A DNA stretch of 64,000 bases from Polyangium jinanense (GCF_028435365.1 NZ_JAGTJJ010000005.1:186001-250000); one strand, 5' to 3'; positions 18,364 to 27,616 are shown, numbered from the stretch's first letter. Numbers and translations are program-made. The notes: generated from the letters alone by a model not told the origin.

Positions 18364-18912
18364 ATGGTGGACGAACAAGCGAGCGGCCCGGATCCGGACC
18401 TCCCCGAAATCCCACGCGACAAGCCACGCCGAAGCCCGTATCGGCGCCTCGTCCTGCTCGCGCTCTTCGCGCTCACGCTCCCCTTCGAATGGGGCCAGCG
18501 CACCTCGTGCCAGGGCGGCCCGAAGACGTTCACCGGCGTCGAGCTCCTGACCGAGGAACCGAGCAACGGCATCGCCATCGCCGTCATCGTCCTGATACCG
18601 GTCTTGCTGGGCTTCTTGCAGCATCGCGCGCGTAGTGCCGCGGCGCGCTTGGCCATGGAGTTCGGCTCGACGCAGTTCGCCGGGTTCGGGGCGTTTTTTT
18701 GCTTCATCAACGCAATCTTCGCGGGCGGCTTCGGCTCGTCGAGCCATCGGCCCTACGCGGCGCCGTGGATCGCCATGCTGACCCAGCTCCTCGTGTTCGC
18801 CGATGCCTGCCAGGGCGCGGTCGGACGGCTCCGCGACATCATCGCAGAACGAAAGCGACGGCGGCAGATGGCCGCGAACGAGGCGCCCGTAGAGCCCTCC
18901 CCCGAACCTTGA
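18364..18912 (+). CDS. Hypothetical membrane protein
   Basis: 182 residues with about four hydrophobic segments: one after a basic N-terminus (LVLLALFALTL), one at IAIAVIVLIPVLLGFL, one around FAGFGAFFCFINAIFAG and a shorter one near WIAMLTQLLVF. The C-terminus is basic then acidic and probably cytoplasmic. No conserved family is recognised. The ATG has no strong ribosome-binding site. It is followed by the GNAT gene after 37 bp in the same direction. Confidence 0.65.
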   Translation: MVDEQASGPDPDLPEIPRDKPRRSPYRRLVLLALFALTLPFEWGQRTSCQGGPKTFTGVELLTEEPSNGIAIAVIVLIPVLLGFLQHRARSAAARLAMEFGSTQFAGFGAFFCFINAIFAGGFGSSSHRPYAAPWIAMLTQLLVFADACQGAVGRLRDIIAERKRRRQMAANEAPVEPSPEP

Positions 18913-18949
18913 CGCGCGGCCTTTTCCCCGACACGTTACGCCAATCCCC

Positions 18950-19402
18950 ATGATTTTCCGTGATGCCCGCCGCGACGACGTCCCGACCGTGGTCCATCTC
19001 CTCGCCGCCGACGCGCTCGGCGCGACCCGCGAGACCACCGAGGGCCCGCTGCCCGACGGCTATTATCAAGCGTTCGAGGCGATCGAGCGCGACCCGAACA
19101 ACCGCCTCGTCGTGGTCGAGGACGGCGGCGCCGTCATTGGTTGCTTGCAGCTCACATACATCCCGGGTCTCACGTATCAGGGCGGCCTGCGAATGATCGT
19201 CGAGGGCGTACGCGTGGCCGAGAGCCATCGCGGCGCGGGCATCGGCCGGCGCATGCTGACGTGGGCCATCGAGGAAGCACGGGCGCGCGGCTGCCGGCTC
19301 GTGCAGCTCACCACGAACAAGGCCCGGACCGACGCCAAACGCTTCTACGAGAGCCTCGGCTTCACCGCGTCCCACGAGGGCATGAAGCTCGACCTCACCT
19401 GA
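18950..19402 (+). CDS. GNAT family N-acetyltransferase
   Basis: 150-residue single-domain GNAT. The acetyl-CoA pyrophosphate-binding motif is seen as HRGAGIGRRM (the R/Q-x-x-G-x-G/A pattern) after the VEGVRV strand. The later strand and helix LVQLTTNKARTDAKRFYESLGF match motif B and its conserved Tyr region. The N-terminus IFRDARRDDVPTVVHLLA is typical of small-molecule or self-protecting acetyltransferases. The substrate is not inferable. It begins 37 bp after the membrane-protein gene and precedes the gene at 19427 by 24 bp. Confidence 0.9.
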   Translation: MIFRDARRDDVPTVVHLLAADALGATRETTEGPLPDGYYQAFEAIERDPNNRLVVVEDGGAVIGCLQLTYIPGLTYQGGLRMIVEGVRVAESHRGAGIGRRMLTWAIEEARARGCRLVQLTTNKARTDAKRFYESLGFTASHEGMKLDLT

Positions 19403-19426
19403 CGGCGGCCTTCGGGCGGGACGTTC

Positions 19427-20074
19427 ATGCTCTTCGCGCACCTCGCACCGTCGAATGCCGTCGGCCGGATCAAGCGCAATGGATTGCGCCAGGGCGGCGG
19501 TCGTCGTGGGCGCGGCGTCTATTGCATCCCGCTCTTCGACATTCCTCGCTGGTCCTTCCGCGCGGAGCAAGAAGAGGAGCACTTCCTCCTCAGCACGCCC
19601 TCCACGTCGCTGACTTTGTGGAAGGGACTGTTCCGGTATACCCGGAGAAAAAAGGACAGACCGATCGCCGTCTTGTTCCGCCCGCCGCCCGGCTGCTGGC
19701 CCGCGGATCTTTATGTCGAATTGGAATCGGATAACGCCGAGCCCGTCCTTCGCGGCCTCGACGCGGCCCTGTCAGCGGAGCTCACGATCACCGAGGACGT
19801 ACGCTCCTTCGTGACCAGCACCGCACGCCAGGGATTCGGTGCGGACCTGACCGTGAAGGTCCACGGACCTGCGGGCGTCGGCCTCGTCGTGAACCAGCTG
19901 GTCCGCGCGGGAGGAGCGGCGTTTCACCTCTTCGACGAGACCGTCGAGCTCGTGTTTCGCCGATCCGTTCCGGCGCGATGTATCGATCGCCTGATCCCGC
20001 TCGACCGCACGGTCCGCGCCGCACGCGAGGCGAAGGAGCGGGCGGCGCGCGACGACCGCGACGACGAGGCCTGA
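19427..20074 (+). CDS. Conserved hypothetical protein
   Basis: 215 residues, soluble. The N-terminus HLAPSNAVGRIKRNGLRQGG...RGVYCIPLF has the H ... GVY layout seen in some ADP-ribosyltransferase-fold proteins (for example tRNA 2'-phosphotransferase-like), but this is only a weak resemblance. The C-terminal part contains alternating strands (DLTVKVHGPAGVGLV, TVELVFRR) and ends in a charged Arg/Glu/Asp tail. Spacing suggests co-transcription with the GNAT gene. The function is unknown. Confidence 0.6.
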   Translation: MLFAHLAPSNAVGRIKRNGLRQGGGRRGRGVYCIPLFDIPRWSFRAEQEEEHFLLSTPSTSLTLWKGLFRYTRRKKDRPIAVLFRPPPGCWPADLYVELESDNAEPVLRGLDAALSAELTITEDVRSFVTSTARQGFGADLTVKVHGPAGVGLVVNQLVRAGGAAFHLFDETVELVFRRSVPARCIDRLIPLDRTVRAAREAKERAARDDRDDEA

Positions 20075-20117
20075 AGTGGCCTTCCGGCGCGCCCAGAAAT
20101 ACGCTTTACTGCGCGCC

Positions 20118-22298
20118 ATGCGAACCCTGGCTCCCTTCCTCGGCGCGCTCCTGCTCGGCGCGTGTGCCACGCCAAACGCGCCACCCCCCACACCGACGCC
20201 CGCGGCGACGGTCGCGAACGAAACGCCGGCAAAGACGGAGGCCCCGCCGATGAGCAAGTCCGAGCCCAAGGTCGAAGATCCCTACCTCTGGCTCGAAGAG
20301 GTCCTCGGGGACAAGCCGCTCGCGTGGGTGGCCGAGCGAAACGCGAAATCGAAGGCGGAGCTCGAAGCCGTTCCGGGGTTCGGCGCGCTGCGGGATCGGC
20401 TGCGCCGCATCTACGATTCCAAGGAAAAAATCCCCATGCCGCAGGTACGGGGAAAGTACGTCTACAACTTCTGGCGTGACGACAAGAACCCACGCGGCAT
20501 CTACCGCCGCGCCACGCTCGCCGAGTTCAAGAAGCCGGCACCGGAATGGGAGCTCGTCCTCGACCTCGACGCCCTCGCCAAGGCCGAGAACGAGAACTGG
20601 GTCTGGCACGCCGCGGATTGCCTGTATCCGAAGTACGAGCGTTGCCTCCTGCACCTCTCCCGCGGCGGCGCGGACGCGTCCGTGGTCCGTGAGTTCGATA
20701 CGGTCAAGAAGCAGATGGTCGAAGGCGGCTTCACGCTGCCGGAGGCGAAAAGCGACATCTACTGGAAGGACCTCGACACGGTGTACGTCGGGACCGACTT
20801 CGGCCCCGGCTCGCTCACGGATTCGGGTTATCCGCGGATCGTGAAGGAGTGGAAGCGCGGCACGAAGCTCGAAGACGCGAAGACGCTGTTCGAGGGGCAA
20901 AAGGCCGACATGTCCGTGAGCGGCGAACGCCAGTTCGACCACGGCAAGGAGTACGACTGGATCTCCCGCAGGCCGTCGATGTTCACGGAAGAGCTCTACA
21001 TCCGGAACGGAGACAAATACGAGAAGATCGACAAACCTGAGGACGCGGAGACGAGCGTCTGGGATAGCCATCTCCTCCTGCGTCTGCGCAGCGCGTGGAC
21101 CGCCGCCGGCAAGACCTGGCCGGCCGGCTCGCTGCTCATCGCCCCGCTCGCGGAGTACCGCGCTGGAAAACGCGAAATGACCGCGCTGTTCGAGCCGAAG
21201 CCGAACACGTCGCTCGAGAGCTACATGGGCTTGAAGACGGCGTTCATGACGGTCGAGCTCGAGGACGTGAAGAGCTCCGTCTTCGTGCATACACGAACGA
21301 AAAATGGGTTCGTCCGGACGAAGCTCGACACCTCGCCCATGAGCTCGGTCTGGGCCTTTGCCTATGACGAGCACACGTCCGACGATTACTGGCTCTGGGA
21401 GAGCAGTTTCACGGCGCCGGCGACGCTGGTCCTCGGGAACGCGACCAAAAAAGCCCCCGCCGAGGCCGTGAAAAAGAACCCCGCTTTCTTCGAGGCCGCC
21501 GGGCTCGACGTCGTCCAGCGGTTCGCGACCTCGAAGGACGGGACGAAGGTCCCCTATTTCCAGATCGCCAAGAAAAACCTGCCGCTCGACGGCACTGCGC
21601 CTACGCTTCTCGAAGGGTATGGCGGGTTCGAGGCGTCCATGACGCCGTACTACCAGGCGTCGACCGGTGCCGGGTGGCTCGAACGCGGCGGCGTCTACGT
21701 CGTGGCGAACATTCGCGGCGGCGGCGAATATGGTCCTGCCTGGCACAAGGCCGCGCTCAAGGAGAATCGGCAGCGCGCGTACGACGATTTCATCGCCATC
21801 GCCGAGGATCTCATCGCGCGCAAGGTCACGACGGCGGCGAAGCTCGGCATCATCGGCGGCTCCAATGGAGGCCTGCTCATGGGGGTCATGATGACGCAGC
21901 GGCCGGATCTCTTCGGCGCCATCGTGTGCCAGGTGCCGCTGCTCGACATGATGCGTTACCACAAGCTTCTCGCGGGCGCATCATGGATGGAGGAATATGG
22001 TGACCCCGACAAACCCGAGGAGCGCGCTGCCCTCGCCAGGTTCTCGCCCTACCAGAACTTGAAGAGCGGCACGCGGTACCCGCGCACGCTCTTCACCACG
22101 TCGACGCGGGACGATCGGGTGCATCCGGGCCACGCGCGCAAGATGGTCGCGCGGCTGCTCGAGCTTGGGCAGGATCTGCTCTACTACGAGAATACCGAAG
22201 GCGGCCACGGCGGCGCCGCGAACAACGAGCAGCGCGCCTACATGGACGCGCTCGCGTTCACATTCCTCGGCAAACAGCTCGGTCTGCTGGCGAAGTAA
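20118..22298 (+). CDS. Prolyl oligopeptidase family (S9) lipoprotein
   Basis: 726-residue exported serine peptidase. The ATG at 20118 gives a lipoprotein signal ending LLLGAC. The N-terminal beta-propeller (about 60-420) includes DPYLWLEEVLGDKPLAWV, typical of prolyl endopeptidases. The alpha/beta-hydrolase domain has the nucleophile motif GGSNGG, a catalytic Asp in TRDDRVHPGHA, and the catalytic His in EGGHGG near the C-terminus. RGGGEYG, upstream of the nucleophile, matches the family. Expected to cleave short proline-containing peptides in the periplasm or on the cell surface. Nothing upstream marks a specific regulator. Confidence 0.93.
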   Translation: MRTLAPFLGALLLGACATPNAPPPTPTPAATVANETPAKTEAPPMSKSEPKVEDPYLWLEEVLGDKPLAWVAERNAKSKAELEAVPGFGALRDRLRRIYDSKEKIPMPQVRGKYVYNFWRDDKNPRGIYRRATLAEFKKPAPEWELVLDLDALAKAENENWVWHAADCLYPKYERCLLHLSRGGADASVVREFDTVKKQMVEGGFTLPEAKSDIYWKDLDTVYVGTDFGPGSLTDSGYPRIVKEWKRGTKLEDAKTLFEGQKADMSVSGERQFDHGKEYDWISRRPSMFTEELYIRNGDKYEKIDKPEDAETSVWDSHLLLRLRSAWTAAGKTWPAGSLLIAPLAEYRAGKREMTALFEPKPNTSLESYMGLKTAFMTVELEDVKSSVFVHTRTKNGFVRTKLDTSPMSSVWAFAYDEHTSDDYWLWESSFTAPATLVLGNATKKAPAEAVKKNPAFFEAAGLDVVQRFATSKDGTKVPYFQIAKKNLPLDGTAPTLLEGYGGFEASMTPYYQASTGAGWLERGGVYVVANIRGGGEYGPAWHKAALKENRQRAYDDFIAIAEDLIARKVTTAAKLGIIGGSNGGLLMGVMMTQRPDLFGAIVCQVPLLDMMRYHKLLAGASWMEEYGDPDKPEERAALARFSPYQNLKSGTRYPRTLFTTSTRDDRVHPGHARKMVARLLELGQDLLYYENTEGGHGGAANNEQRAYMDALAFTFLGKQLGLLAK

Positions 22299-22335
22299 CC
22301 CCTTCCCCTCGCAATCCCCCGAGAGAGCGCTCCCT

Positions 22336-22350
22336 CGGCACGCGTGTTGC
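22336..22350 (+). promoter_or_regulatory. Sigma-54-like promoter for the gene at 22405
   Basis: CGGCAC-GCGTG-TTGC, followed by T, matches TGGCAC-N5-TTGC with one mismatch. The predicted start site is near 22362, giving a leader of about 43 nt. It overlaps the edge of an inverted repeat (22319-22338) that may be a terminator of the peptidase gene or an operator. Confidence 0.5.
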
Positions 22351-22404
22351 TCTTGTGAATCGAAAATGGGCCCAAACCCAGGTTTCGAGAACGCGAGGTA
22401 TGAC

Positions 22405-22902
22405 ATGCGAGGCAAGGCGACGAAGGGGACGTATGCCATCGTGGCGACGCTCGGCGCGGTGGTTTTGGCGATGGGGTGCAGCGGGAGCGACGACTACGGG
22501 CCGTGCCCCGTGGACAACGGGAGCGACGCCGTGTGCGTCTGGGAAGGCGGAATCACGTTCGTACCGGACAAGGTCGCGCAAAAGAATGGGTTCGTCTTCG
22601 TCCACGGGGAGATGATGTGGTCGCCCTGTGCCATGACCCCGGGCAAACAGATTCGTTCGTACCGCATCGACCCGTCAACTGCGGTGACAGTCCGGATGGA
22701 CGCGCCTGCCGACGCGGAGCCGGTGCCCATCCCCGCCCAGGGCAAGATCGAGGTGAAGATCGAGGGCACCACGCGCCGGGTGGTCATCGACCCAGGCGCC
22801 ACCATCTCCGTGAACGAGTCGAGGCTTCCGATCGGCGAGCTCGTGAACGACGGCACCGGAATCACCGCGCCGATCGAGGTCGAAGCCGTCTGCAATGAGT
22901 GA
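22405..22902 (+). CDS. Small lipoprotein, family not recognised
   Basis: 165 residues. The start at ATG 22405 is supported by GAGGT seven bases upstream and gives an ideal lipoprotein signal ending LAMGC. An ATG 39 bases earlier would add a non-signal-like stretch. The mature protein has cysteines in YGPCPVDNGSDAVCVWEGG and at SPCAMTPG and EAVCNE, so two disulfides are possible, with a beta-rich body. The product resembles small exported myxobacterial proteins with no assigned domain. A sigma-54-like promoter lies upstream. Confidence 0.7.
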   Translation: MRGKATKGTYAIVATLGAVVLAMGCSGSDDYGPCPVDNGSDAVCVWEGGITFVPDKVAQKNGFVFVHGEMMWSPCAMTPGKQIRSYRIDPSTAVTVRMDAPADAEPVPIPAQGKIEVKIEGTTRRVVIDPGATISVNESRLPIGELVNDGTGITAPIEVEAVCNE

Positions 22903-22914
22903 AGGCCCCTGGGG

Positions 22915-22955
22915 TGGGGAACGGTTGCCCCAAGGGGTGGGGAACGCGTGCCCCA
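22915..22955. promoter_or_regulatory. Pair of TGGGG-N8-CCCCA dyads
   Basis: Two 18-bp inverted repeats, TGGGGAACGGTTGCCCCA (22915-22932) and TGGGGAACGCGTGCCCCA (22938-22955), are spaced 23 bp start to start. The arms of the second extend to 22934-22959. No T-run follows, so a terminator is less likely than a pair of activator sites. They lie about 107 bp upstream of a sigma-54-like element at 23062. Confidence 0.45.
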
Positions 22956-23061
22956 CCCCGGATCCCGATTTCGTGATGCAGCACGCCGTCATTCTTCGAA
23001 AAAATTCCGCGACCGTGGAGCGGAGGCCCGATTTCGTGGTCCGGCCTCCACGATAGCGGGG

Positions 23062-23076
23062 CGGTACGCGCATTGC
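23062..23076 (+). promoter_or_regulatory. Sigma-54-like promoter for the M23 gene
   Basis: CGGTAC-GCGCA-TTGC, followed by T, has a perfect -12 and keeps the GG and AC of the -24. The predicted start site (near 23088) is only about 3 nt before the ATG at 23091, and no ribosome-binding site is visible there. The transcript would be nearly leaderless. This lowers confidence. Confidence 0.35.
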
Positions 23077-23090
23077 TGAACCGCTGGTCC

Positions 23091-23999
23091 ATGCGAACGA
23101 CGTCGAAGTGGGCCCTTGTCTCCAACGTGCTCGTCCTTGCCTCTGGCCTCGCGCTGAGCGGTTGTGGCGGCGAGCCGCCGGACGAGCTCGATCCGGCCTC
23201 GGCGCTCGGCGGTGACGAGTGGCTGGACGACGGCCCTCCGCCGGGTGAGGAAGCCGTGGACGAGGAGGTCGGCAGCACGAGCGAGGGCGTGAGCGACATG
23301 CCCGCCTTCCAGCTCCCGTTCCCCTGCGGGCAGGTCTGGGCCGGACAAACCCGGACGAACCACAGCCCCCAGAACTCGGTCGATTTCAACCGCAACGACG
23401 ACATCGGCGACGCGGTCGTCGCCTCGGCCGGCGGCAAGATCACCCGCGTGGCGAACGAGGGCAACACGAGCTACGGCCGCTGGATCGAGATCGACCACGG
23501 CAATGGGTATCGCAGCCGTTACGCGCACCTCAATTCGCAGGTCGTCTCGGTCGGGCAGAGCGTGAGCAAGGGCCAGAAGATCGGCACCGTCGGCAACACG
23601 GGCGGCTCGACCGGCCCGCACCTCCATTACGAGGTGCGTCGCAATGGCGTCGCCATCCGGCCCGTCTTCAATGGCGCCACGGCGTACTTCTACGGCACCA
23701 AGAACTACACGAGCAAGAATAGCTGCAGCGGCAGCGGCGGCGGCGGGACGTCCGTCGTCGGCACCGTGAACACGAATGGCGTCGCCCTCACGGTGCGCGC
23801 CGACGCGAGCACGAGCAGCGCCGCGGTGGGATCGGTCGCGGACGGCGCGAAGGTCACGATCACCTGCCAGAAGCAGGGGACCTCGGTGACGGGCACCTAC
23901 GGCACCTCGACGCTCTGGGACTTCATCGGGAACGGCTATGTGTCGGACGCCTATGTCTCGACCGGCTCGGACGGCCAGGTCGCGCCGACCTGCAAGTGA
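23091..23999 (+). CDS. M23 peptidase lipoprotein with C-terminal SH3-like domain
   Basis: 302-residue cell-wall peptidase. The lipobox LALSGC (Cys25) is followed by an acidic linker. The M23 (LytM) domain spans about residues 80-200: the first metal region NHSPQNSVDF, then HLHYEV as the second zinc motif with the preceding GGSTGP. A bacterial SH3-like domain (about 225-290; GVALTVRADASTSSAAVG) could bind peptidoglycan. The product would cut peptide cross-links in the periplasm. The ATG at 23091 gives the best signal peptide despite a weak ribosome-binding site. The kinase gene of cassette 2 follows after 164 bp. Confidence 0.88.
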   Translation: MRTTSKWALVSNVLVLASGLALSGCGGEPPDELDPASALGGDEWLDDGPPPGEEAVDEEVGSTSEGVSDMPAFQLPFPCGQVWAGQTRTNHSPQNSVDFNRNDDIGDAVVASAGGKITRVANEGNTSYGRWIEIDHGNGYRSRYAHLNSQVVSVGQSVSKGQKIGTVGNTGGSTGPHLHYEVRRNGVAIRPVFNGATAYFYGTKNYTSKNSCSGSGGGGTSVVGTVNTNGVALTVRADASTSSAAVGSVADGAKVTITCQKQGTSVTGTYGTSTLWDFIGNGYVSDAYVSTGSDGQVAPTCK

Positions 24000-24063
24000 G
24001 CCTGCCCTCTCCCCGTTCGTCCTGACATAAAGCTTCCCGCCCGCATCCTCCGCTCCGCGTGTT

Positions 24064-24156
24064 CCTTGGTCTCCCGGTTGCAAGGGAGTTTGCCACGCGA
24101 CCGGCGCCGCCTTGCGCATGTAGCGCTTGACGAGCGACGGCCTCCCGAGACCAAGG
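24064..24156 (+). promoter_or_regulatory. Long-range inverted repeat over the kinase ribosome-binding site
   Basis: CCTTGGTCTC (24064-24073) is complementary to GAGACCAAGG (24147-24156), which includes the AAGG of the ribosome-binding site for the kinase ATG at 24164. If both arms are transcribed, the site would be sequestered in a stem. A weak sigma-54-like TGGTCT-N5-TTGC overlaps the left arm at 24067-24081. If that is the promoter, the left arm would be lost from the transcript. Confidence 0.3.
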
Positions 24157-24163
24157 TGACGTG

Positions 24164-27100
24164 ATGGGCCAGCCCCCCAAAAAAGGCCACGATCAGAAGA
24201 CCCTCTCGGGTCCGGAGGCGCTCGCGATCGCCGATACGATCGTGCCCGCTCCCCCGGAAAAAGCGGCCCCGGTCACGGTGAAGCTGGCCCGCGAGAGACG
24301 CCGCCGGCGTGGCGCGGCGCGCGTGGATGAAACGCCGCCGCCGGCCAGCGCGTCCCCCGCAGAAGCTCCCACCGAGCCGCCCCCGGCCGAGATTCCCGCC
24401 GAAATCCCGGCCGATCTGCCCGCCGTCTCCGAGCGCTCGCCCCTCGCGGATCCGAAGCGCTGGGATCGTTACGAGATCGTACGATTCCTCGGCCGCGGCG
24501 GCATGGGCTCCGTCTACGAGGCGCGCGACCGGCGGCTCGCGCGTCACGTGGCGATCAAGTTCATCCACGGCGCCGATCCCATCACGACGAAACGCTTCCT
24601 GCAGGAAGCGCGGGCGCAGGCGCGCATCGATCATCCGAACGTCTGCAAGGTCCTCGAGGTCGGCGAGGTCGAGGACAAGGCGTACATCGCGATGCAGCTC
24701 GTCCAGGGGCTCTCGCTGCACGACGCGGCGAAGGCGATGACGTTCGACGAAAGGGTTCGCGTGATGAAGACGGTCACCGAGGCCGTCCACGCCGCGCACC
24801 GCATCGGCATCATTCACCGCGACATCAAGCCCGCGAACATCATGGTCGAGAAGAGCGAGAACGGGGACGCGGATCCCTCGTATCGCCCCGTGCTCATGGA
24901 TTTCGGCCTCGCGCGCGAGGCGAGCGAGACGAAGGGCCTCACCGAATCGGGCACGGTCATGGGGACCCCGGGGTACATGCCGCCCGAGCAGGCGCGCGGG
25001 AGCGTGCGCAGCATCGATCCGCGCAGCGACGTCTACAGCCTCGGCGCGACGCTCTACGACATCCTCGCCGGCGCGCCGCCGTTCGAGGACGAGAGCGCGG
25101 TCAACGTCCTGCTCAAGGTGCTGATCCAGGAGCCGGTCCCGCTGCGGCAGAGGGATCCGTCGATCCCACTCGCGCTCGACATCATCGTCGGCAAGTGCCT
25201 GAACAAGGAGCCGCACCAGCGGTATCCGACCGCGGCCGAGCTCGCCGACGATCTCGAACGATTCCTGAACCGCGAGCGCGTGCTCGCGCGCCGCCTCGGC
25301 CTGCCGACGCGCCTCTACTGGCGGGCCAAGCGCAACAAGCCGATGGCGTTCGCGGTGATCGCGCTCGTGTCGAGCCTCGTGGCGTTCGCCGGCTACGGCG
25401 TCCGCACGGTGATCGTCAATGCGCGGAACGAGGCGATCGCCCAGAAGCGCGCCGAGCTCGGGCAGAAGCTCGGCCAGGCGGTGAAGGACCTCGAATGGCT
25501 GGTGCGCAGCGCGTACCTCGTGCCGCTGCACGACACGGGGCCCGAGAAGGCGGTCGTGCGCGCCCGCATGGCGGAGATCGAGGCGGAGATGCGGAGCTTC
25601 GGCGACCTCGCGGCGGGGCTCGATCATTATGCGCTCGGCCGCGGCTACCTCGCGCTGAAGGAGTGGGATCGGGCGCACGCGGAGCTCACGCAGGCCGTGT
25701 CGCTCGGCGTGCGCGAGCCCGAGCTCGATTACGCGCTCGGGCGGGTGCTCGGCGAGCTCTACAGCCGGGCGATCGAGGAGGCGCGCAGGAGCGGCGACAA
25801 GAGCTATTTCGAGAAGCGCAAGCAGGAGCTCGACAAGGAGTACCTCGAACCGGCGCTCACGCACCTCACGCGCTGCCGGGGCCTGCCGACGGTGCCGGCG
25901 AGTTACCTCGAAGGCCTGATCCATTTCTACAACCGGCGCTACGACGAGGCCTTGCAAAGCGCGCGCAGCGCCCGCGTCGGACTTTCGTGGCTGTACGAGG
26001 CCGAGAAGCTCGAAGGCGACGTGTTCATGGCCCGCGCGCTCGACGCGAAGGACCGCGGAGACAACGCCCCAGCCGAGCGTGATTTCACCGAGGCCGTGGC
26101 GCATTACGAGCAGGCCGCGGACATCGGTCGCAGCGACCACCAGCTCTACGAGGCGCTCGCGGAGGCCTGGATCCGGCAGGAGGAGATGGACCTCTACAGC
26201 GGCCGTGATCCGAAGCCGAAGCTCGACAAGGCCCTCTCCGCGGCGGACAAGGCGCTGACCGCGGCTTCGATCGAGTCGGACGGGCACACGAAAAAGGCTT
26301 TCGCGTACAATTTTCAGGCACAATACGGCGAAGGCCATGGCGCCGCTCGGGCGGACGTCGAGCGGCTGCGCCGAGCGCAAATCACGGCGGGAGAACACGC
26401 GATCGCGTTGCACCCCGGCGATGCCCATGCCCATGAAATCACCGGGCTCGCGTACACGAAGCTGGCAGAACGCTCGCTCGATCTGGGACAGCCGGTACAA
26501 CCCTTGCTCGACAAGGCCCATGCCTATTTGCAGGAAGCGATCCGCCTGAACCCCAAGTTCCCGTGGGCCTACAACGACTACGGGCTTGCCCTCGGCTATT
26601 CCGCAGCGAGCAAGAAGCGGCGAAACGAGGACTGCCAGGAGCTGCTGGAGAGGGCCATTGATACGACGAGGAAAGCGACCCAGCTCGATGAAGGGTACGT
26701 CATTGGTTACAACAATACGGCTGTCTGGCTGACAGACCTCGCGCAATGGCAGGCCGACCACGGACGGGACCCGGAAAAGGCCGTTCAGGAAGCGGTGCAG
26801 TCGGCGGAACGCGCGATCCAGATCAACCAGCAGAACCCGCTGGCATACGTGAACGCCGGTCTGGCCACGATGAACCTCGCTTCCTACCGGCTCGACGCGG
26901 GAGAAGATGGCCGAGAGCTCGGCCAAAAGGCCATCGATCGCTTCAAAGCTGCGCTCGCCATCGATCCCAACTTCGTGTACGTCCAGCACGAGCTCGGCCG
27001 CGCATACCACTTGCTGGCCAGCCATGAACGGACCCGCGGCCAGGACCCCCGGCCCAGCCTCGACGCGGGGCTCGGCACGCTCACGCCGTGTTATCGTATC

Positions 27101-27583
27101 GAACCCGAAAACCCCGATTGCAAAGCCGTGGAAGCATTGCTGCGGGCAGCGCAGGGAGCGTGGGCCCCGCAAGAGGATGCTTTTTCGCTCTCGGCATTCG
27201 AGCAAGCCCAGCGCCTCGCGCGCGAGGCGACCCAGGAGGTACCCGAGCGCAGCGAGCTATGGCTCTTGCTGGGGCAAATCTGCCTCGACTGGGCCGAGGC
27301 GCTGCTCACGAGCGAGCGGCCAAAGGTCCCGCCGGGCCCCGTCGTGGATGAGGGCCTCCGTGGAATCGAGCAGGCACTGAAGCTCGCTCCAGGCCTGCCG
27401 CGAGCACTCGCGATCGAGGGAGCGCTCGGGCTCGCCAAGGCGCGGGTCGCCCCTGCGCAGGCGAAAACATCGCTCGAGCGCGCGAAAGCGAGCCTCGCGC
27501 GGGCATTCGCAGGAAACCCGCTCCTCGAGGGCCGCTACGGGAAGGCGGCCGCCAAGGTGAATCGAATGGTGCAGGGGCGGTAG
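24164..27583 (+). CDS. Ser/Thr protein kinase with TPR-like tail (cassette 2)
   Basis: 1139-residue paralogue of the kinase at 9910-13209. After a ~95-residue Pro/Ala-rich N-terminus, the kinase domain shows GRGGMG (110-115), Lys132, HRDIKPAN (Asp220), DFGLA (246-250) and a PPEQ activation-segment end. A transmembrane helix follows near residues 393-415, then a ~700-residue TPR-rich tail, probably extracytoplasmic. ATG 24164 is preceded by AAGGTGA; a GTG three bases earlier is possible. Its stop is 33 bp from the stop of the convergent lipoprotein gene, as in cassette 1. Likely phosphorylates Thr residues recognised by the nearby FHA activator (inference). Confidence 0.92.
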   Translation: MGQPPKKGHDQKTLSGPEALAIADTIVPAPPEKAAPVTVKLARERRRRRGAARVDETPPPASASPAEAPTEPPPAEIPAEIPADLPAVSERSPLADPKRWDRYEIVRFLGRGGMGSVYEARDRRLARHVAIKFIHGADPITTKRFLQEARAQARIDHPNVCKVLEVGEVEDKAYIAMQLVQGLSLHDAAKAMTFDERVRVMKTVTEAVHAAHRIGIIHRDIKPANIMVEKSENGDADPSYRPVLMDFGLAREASETKGLTESGTVMGTPGYMPPEQARGSVRSIDPRSDVYSLGATLYDILAGAPPFEDESAVNVLLKVLIQEPVPLRQRDPSIPLALDIIVGKCLNKEPHQRYPTAAELADDLERFLNRERVLARRLGLPTRLYWRAKRNKPMAFAVIALVSSLVAFAGYGVRTVIVNARNEAIAQKRAELGQKLGQAVKDLEWLVRSAYLVPLHDTGPEKAVVRARMAEIEAEMRSFGDLAAGLDHYALGRGYLALKEWDRAHAELTQAVSLGVREPELDYALGRVLGELYSRAIEEARRSGDKSYFEKRKQELDKEYLEPALTHLTRCRGLPTVPASYLEGLIHFYNRRYDEALQSARSARVGLSWLYEAEKLEGDVFMARALDAKDRGDNAPAERDFTEAVAHYEQAADIGRSDHQLYEALAEAWIRQEEMDLYSGRDPKPKLDKALSAADKALTAASIESDGHTKKAFAYNFQAQYGEGHGAARADVERLRRAQITAGEHAIALHPGDAHAHEITGLAYTKLAERSLDLGQPVQPLLDKAHAYLQEAIRLNPKFPWAYNDYGLALGYSAASKKRRNEDCQELLERAIDTTRKATQLDEGYVIGYNNTAVWLTDLAQWQADHGRDPEKAVQEAVQSAERAIQINQQNPLAYVNAGLATMNLASYRLDAGEDGRELGQKAIDRFKAALAIDPNFVYVQHELGRAYHLLASHERTRGQDPRPSLDAGLGTLTPCYRIEPENPDCKAVEALLRAAQGAWAPQEDAFSLSAFEQAQRLAREATQEVPERSELWLLLGQICLDWAEALLTSERPKVPPGPVVDEGLRGIEQALKLAPGLPRALAIEGALGLAKARVAPAQAKTSLERAKASLARAFAGNPLLEGRYGKAAAKVNRMVQGR

Positions 27584-27616
27584 AAGAAGAGGGGAGGAGG
27601 TCCGCAGGACGACGGC

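Noticed and set aside
22319..22338. Inverted repeat CCGAG ... CTCGG after the prolyl oligopeptidase gene
   Set aside because: No T-run follows, and it overlaps a sigma-54-like -24 element, so terminator or operator cannot be decided.
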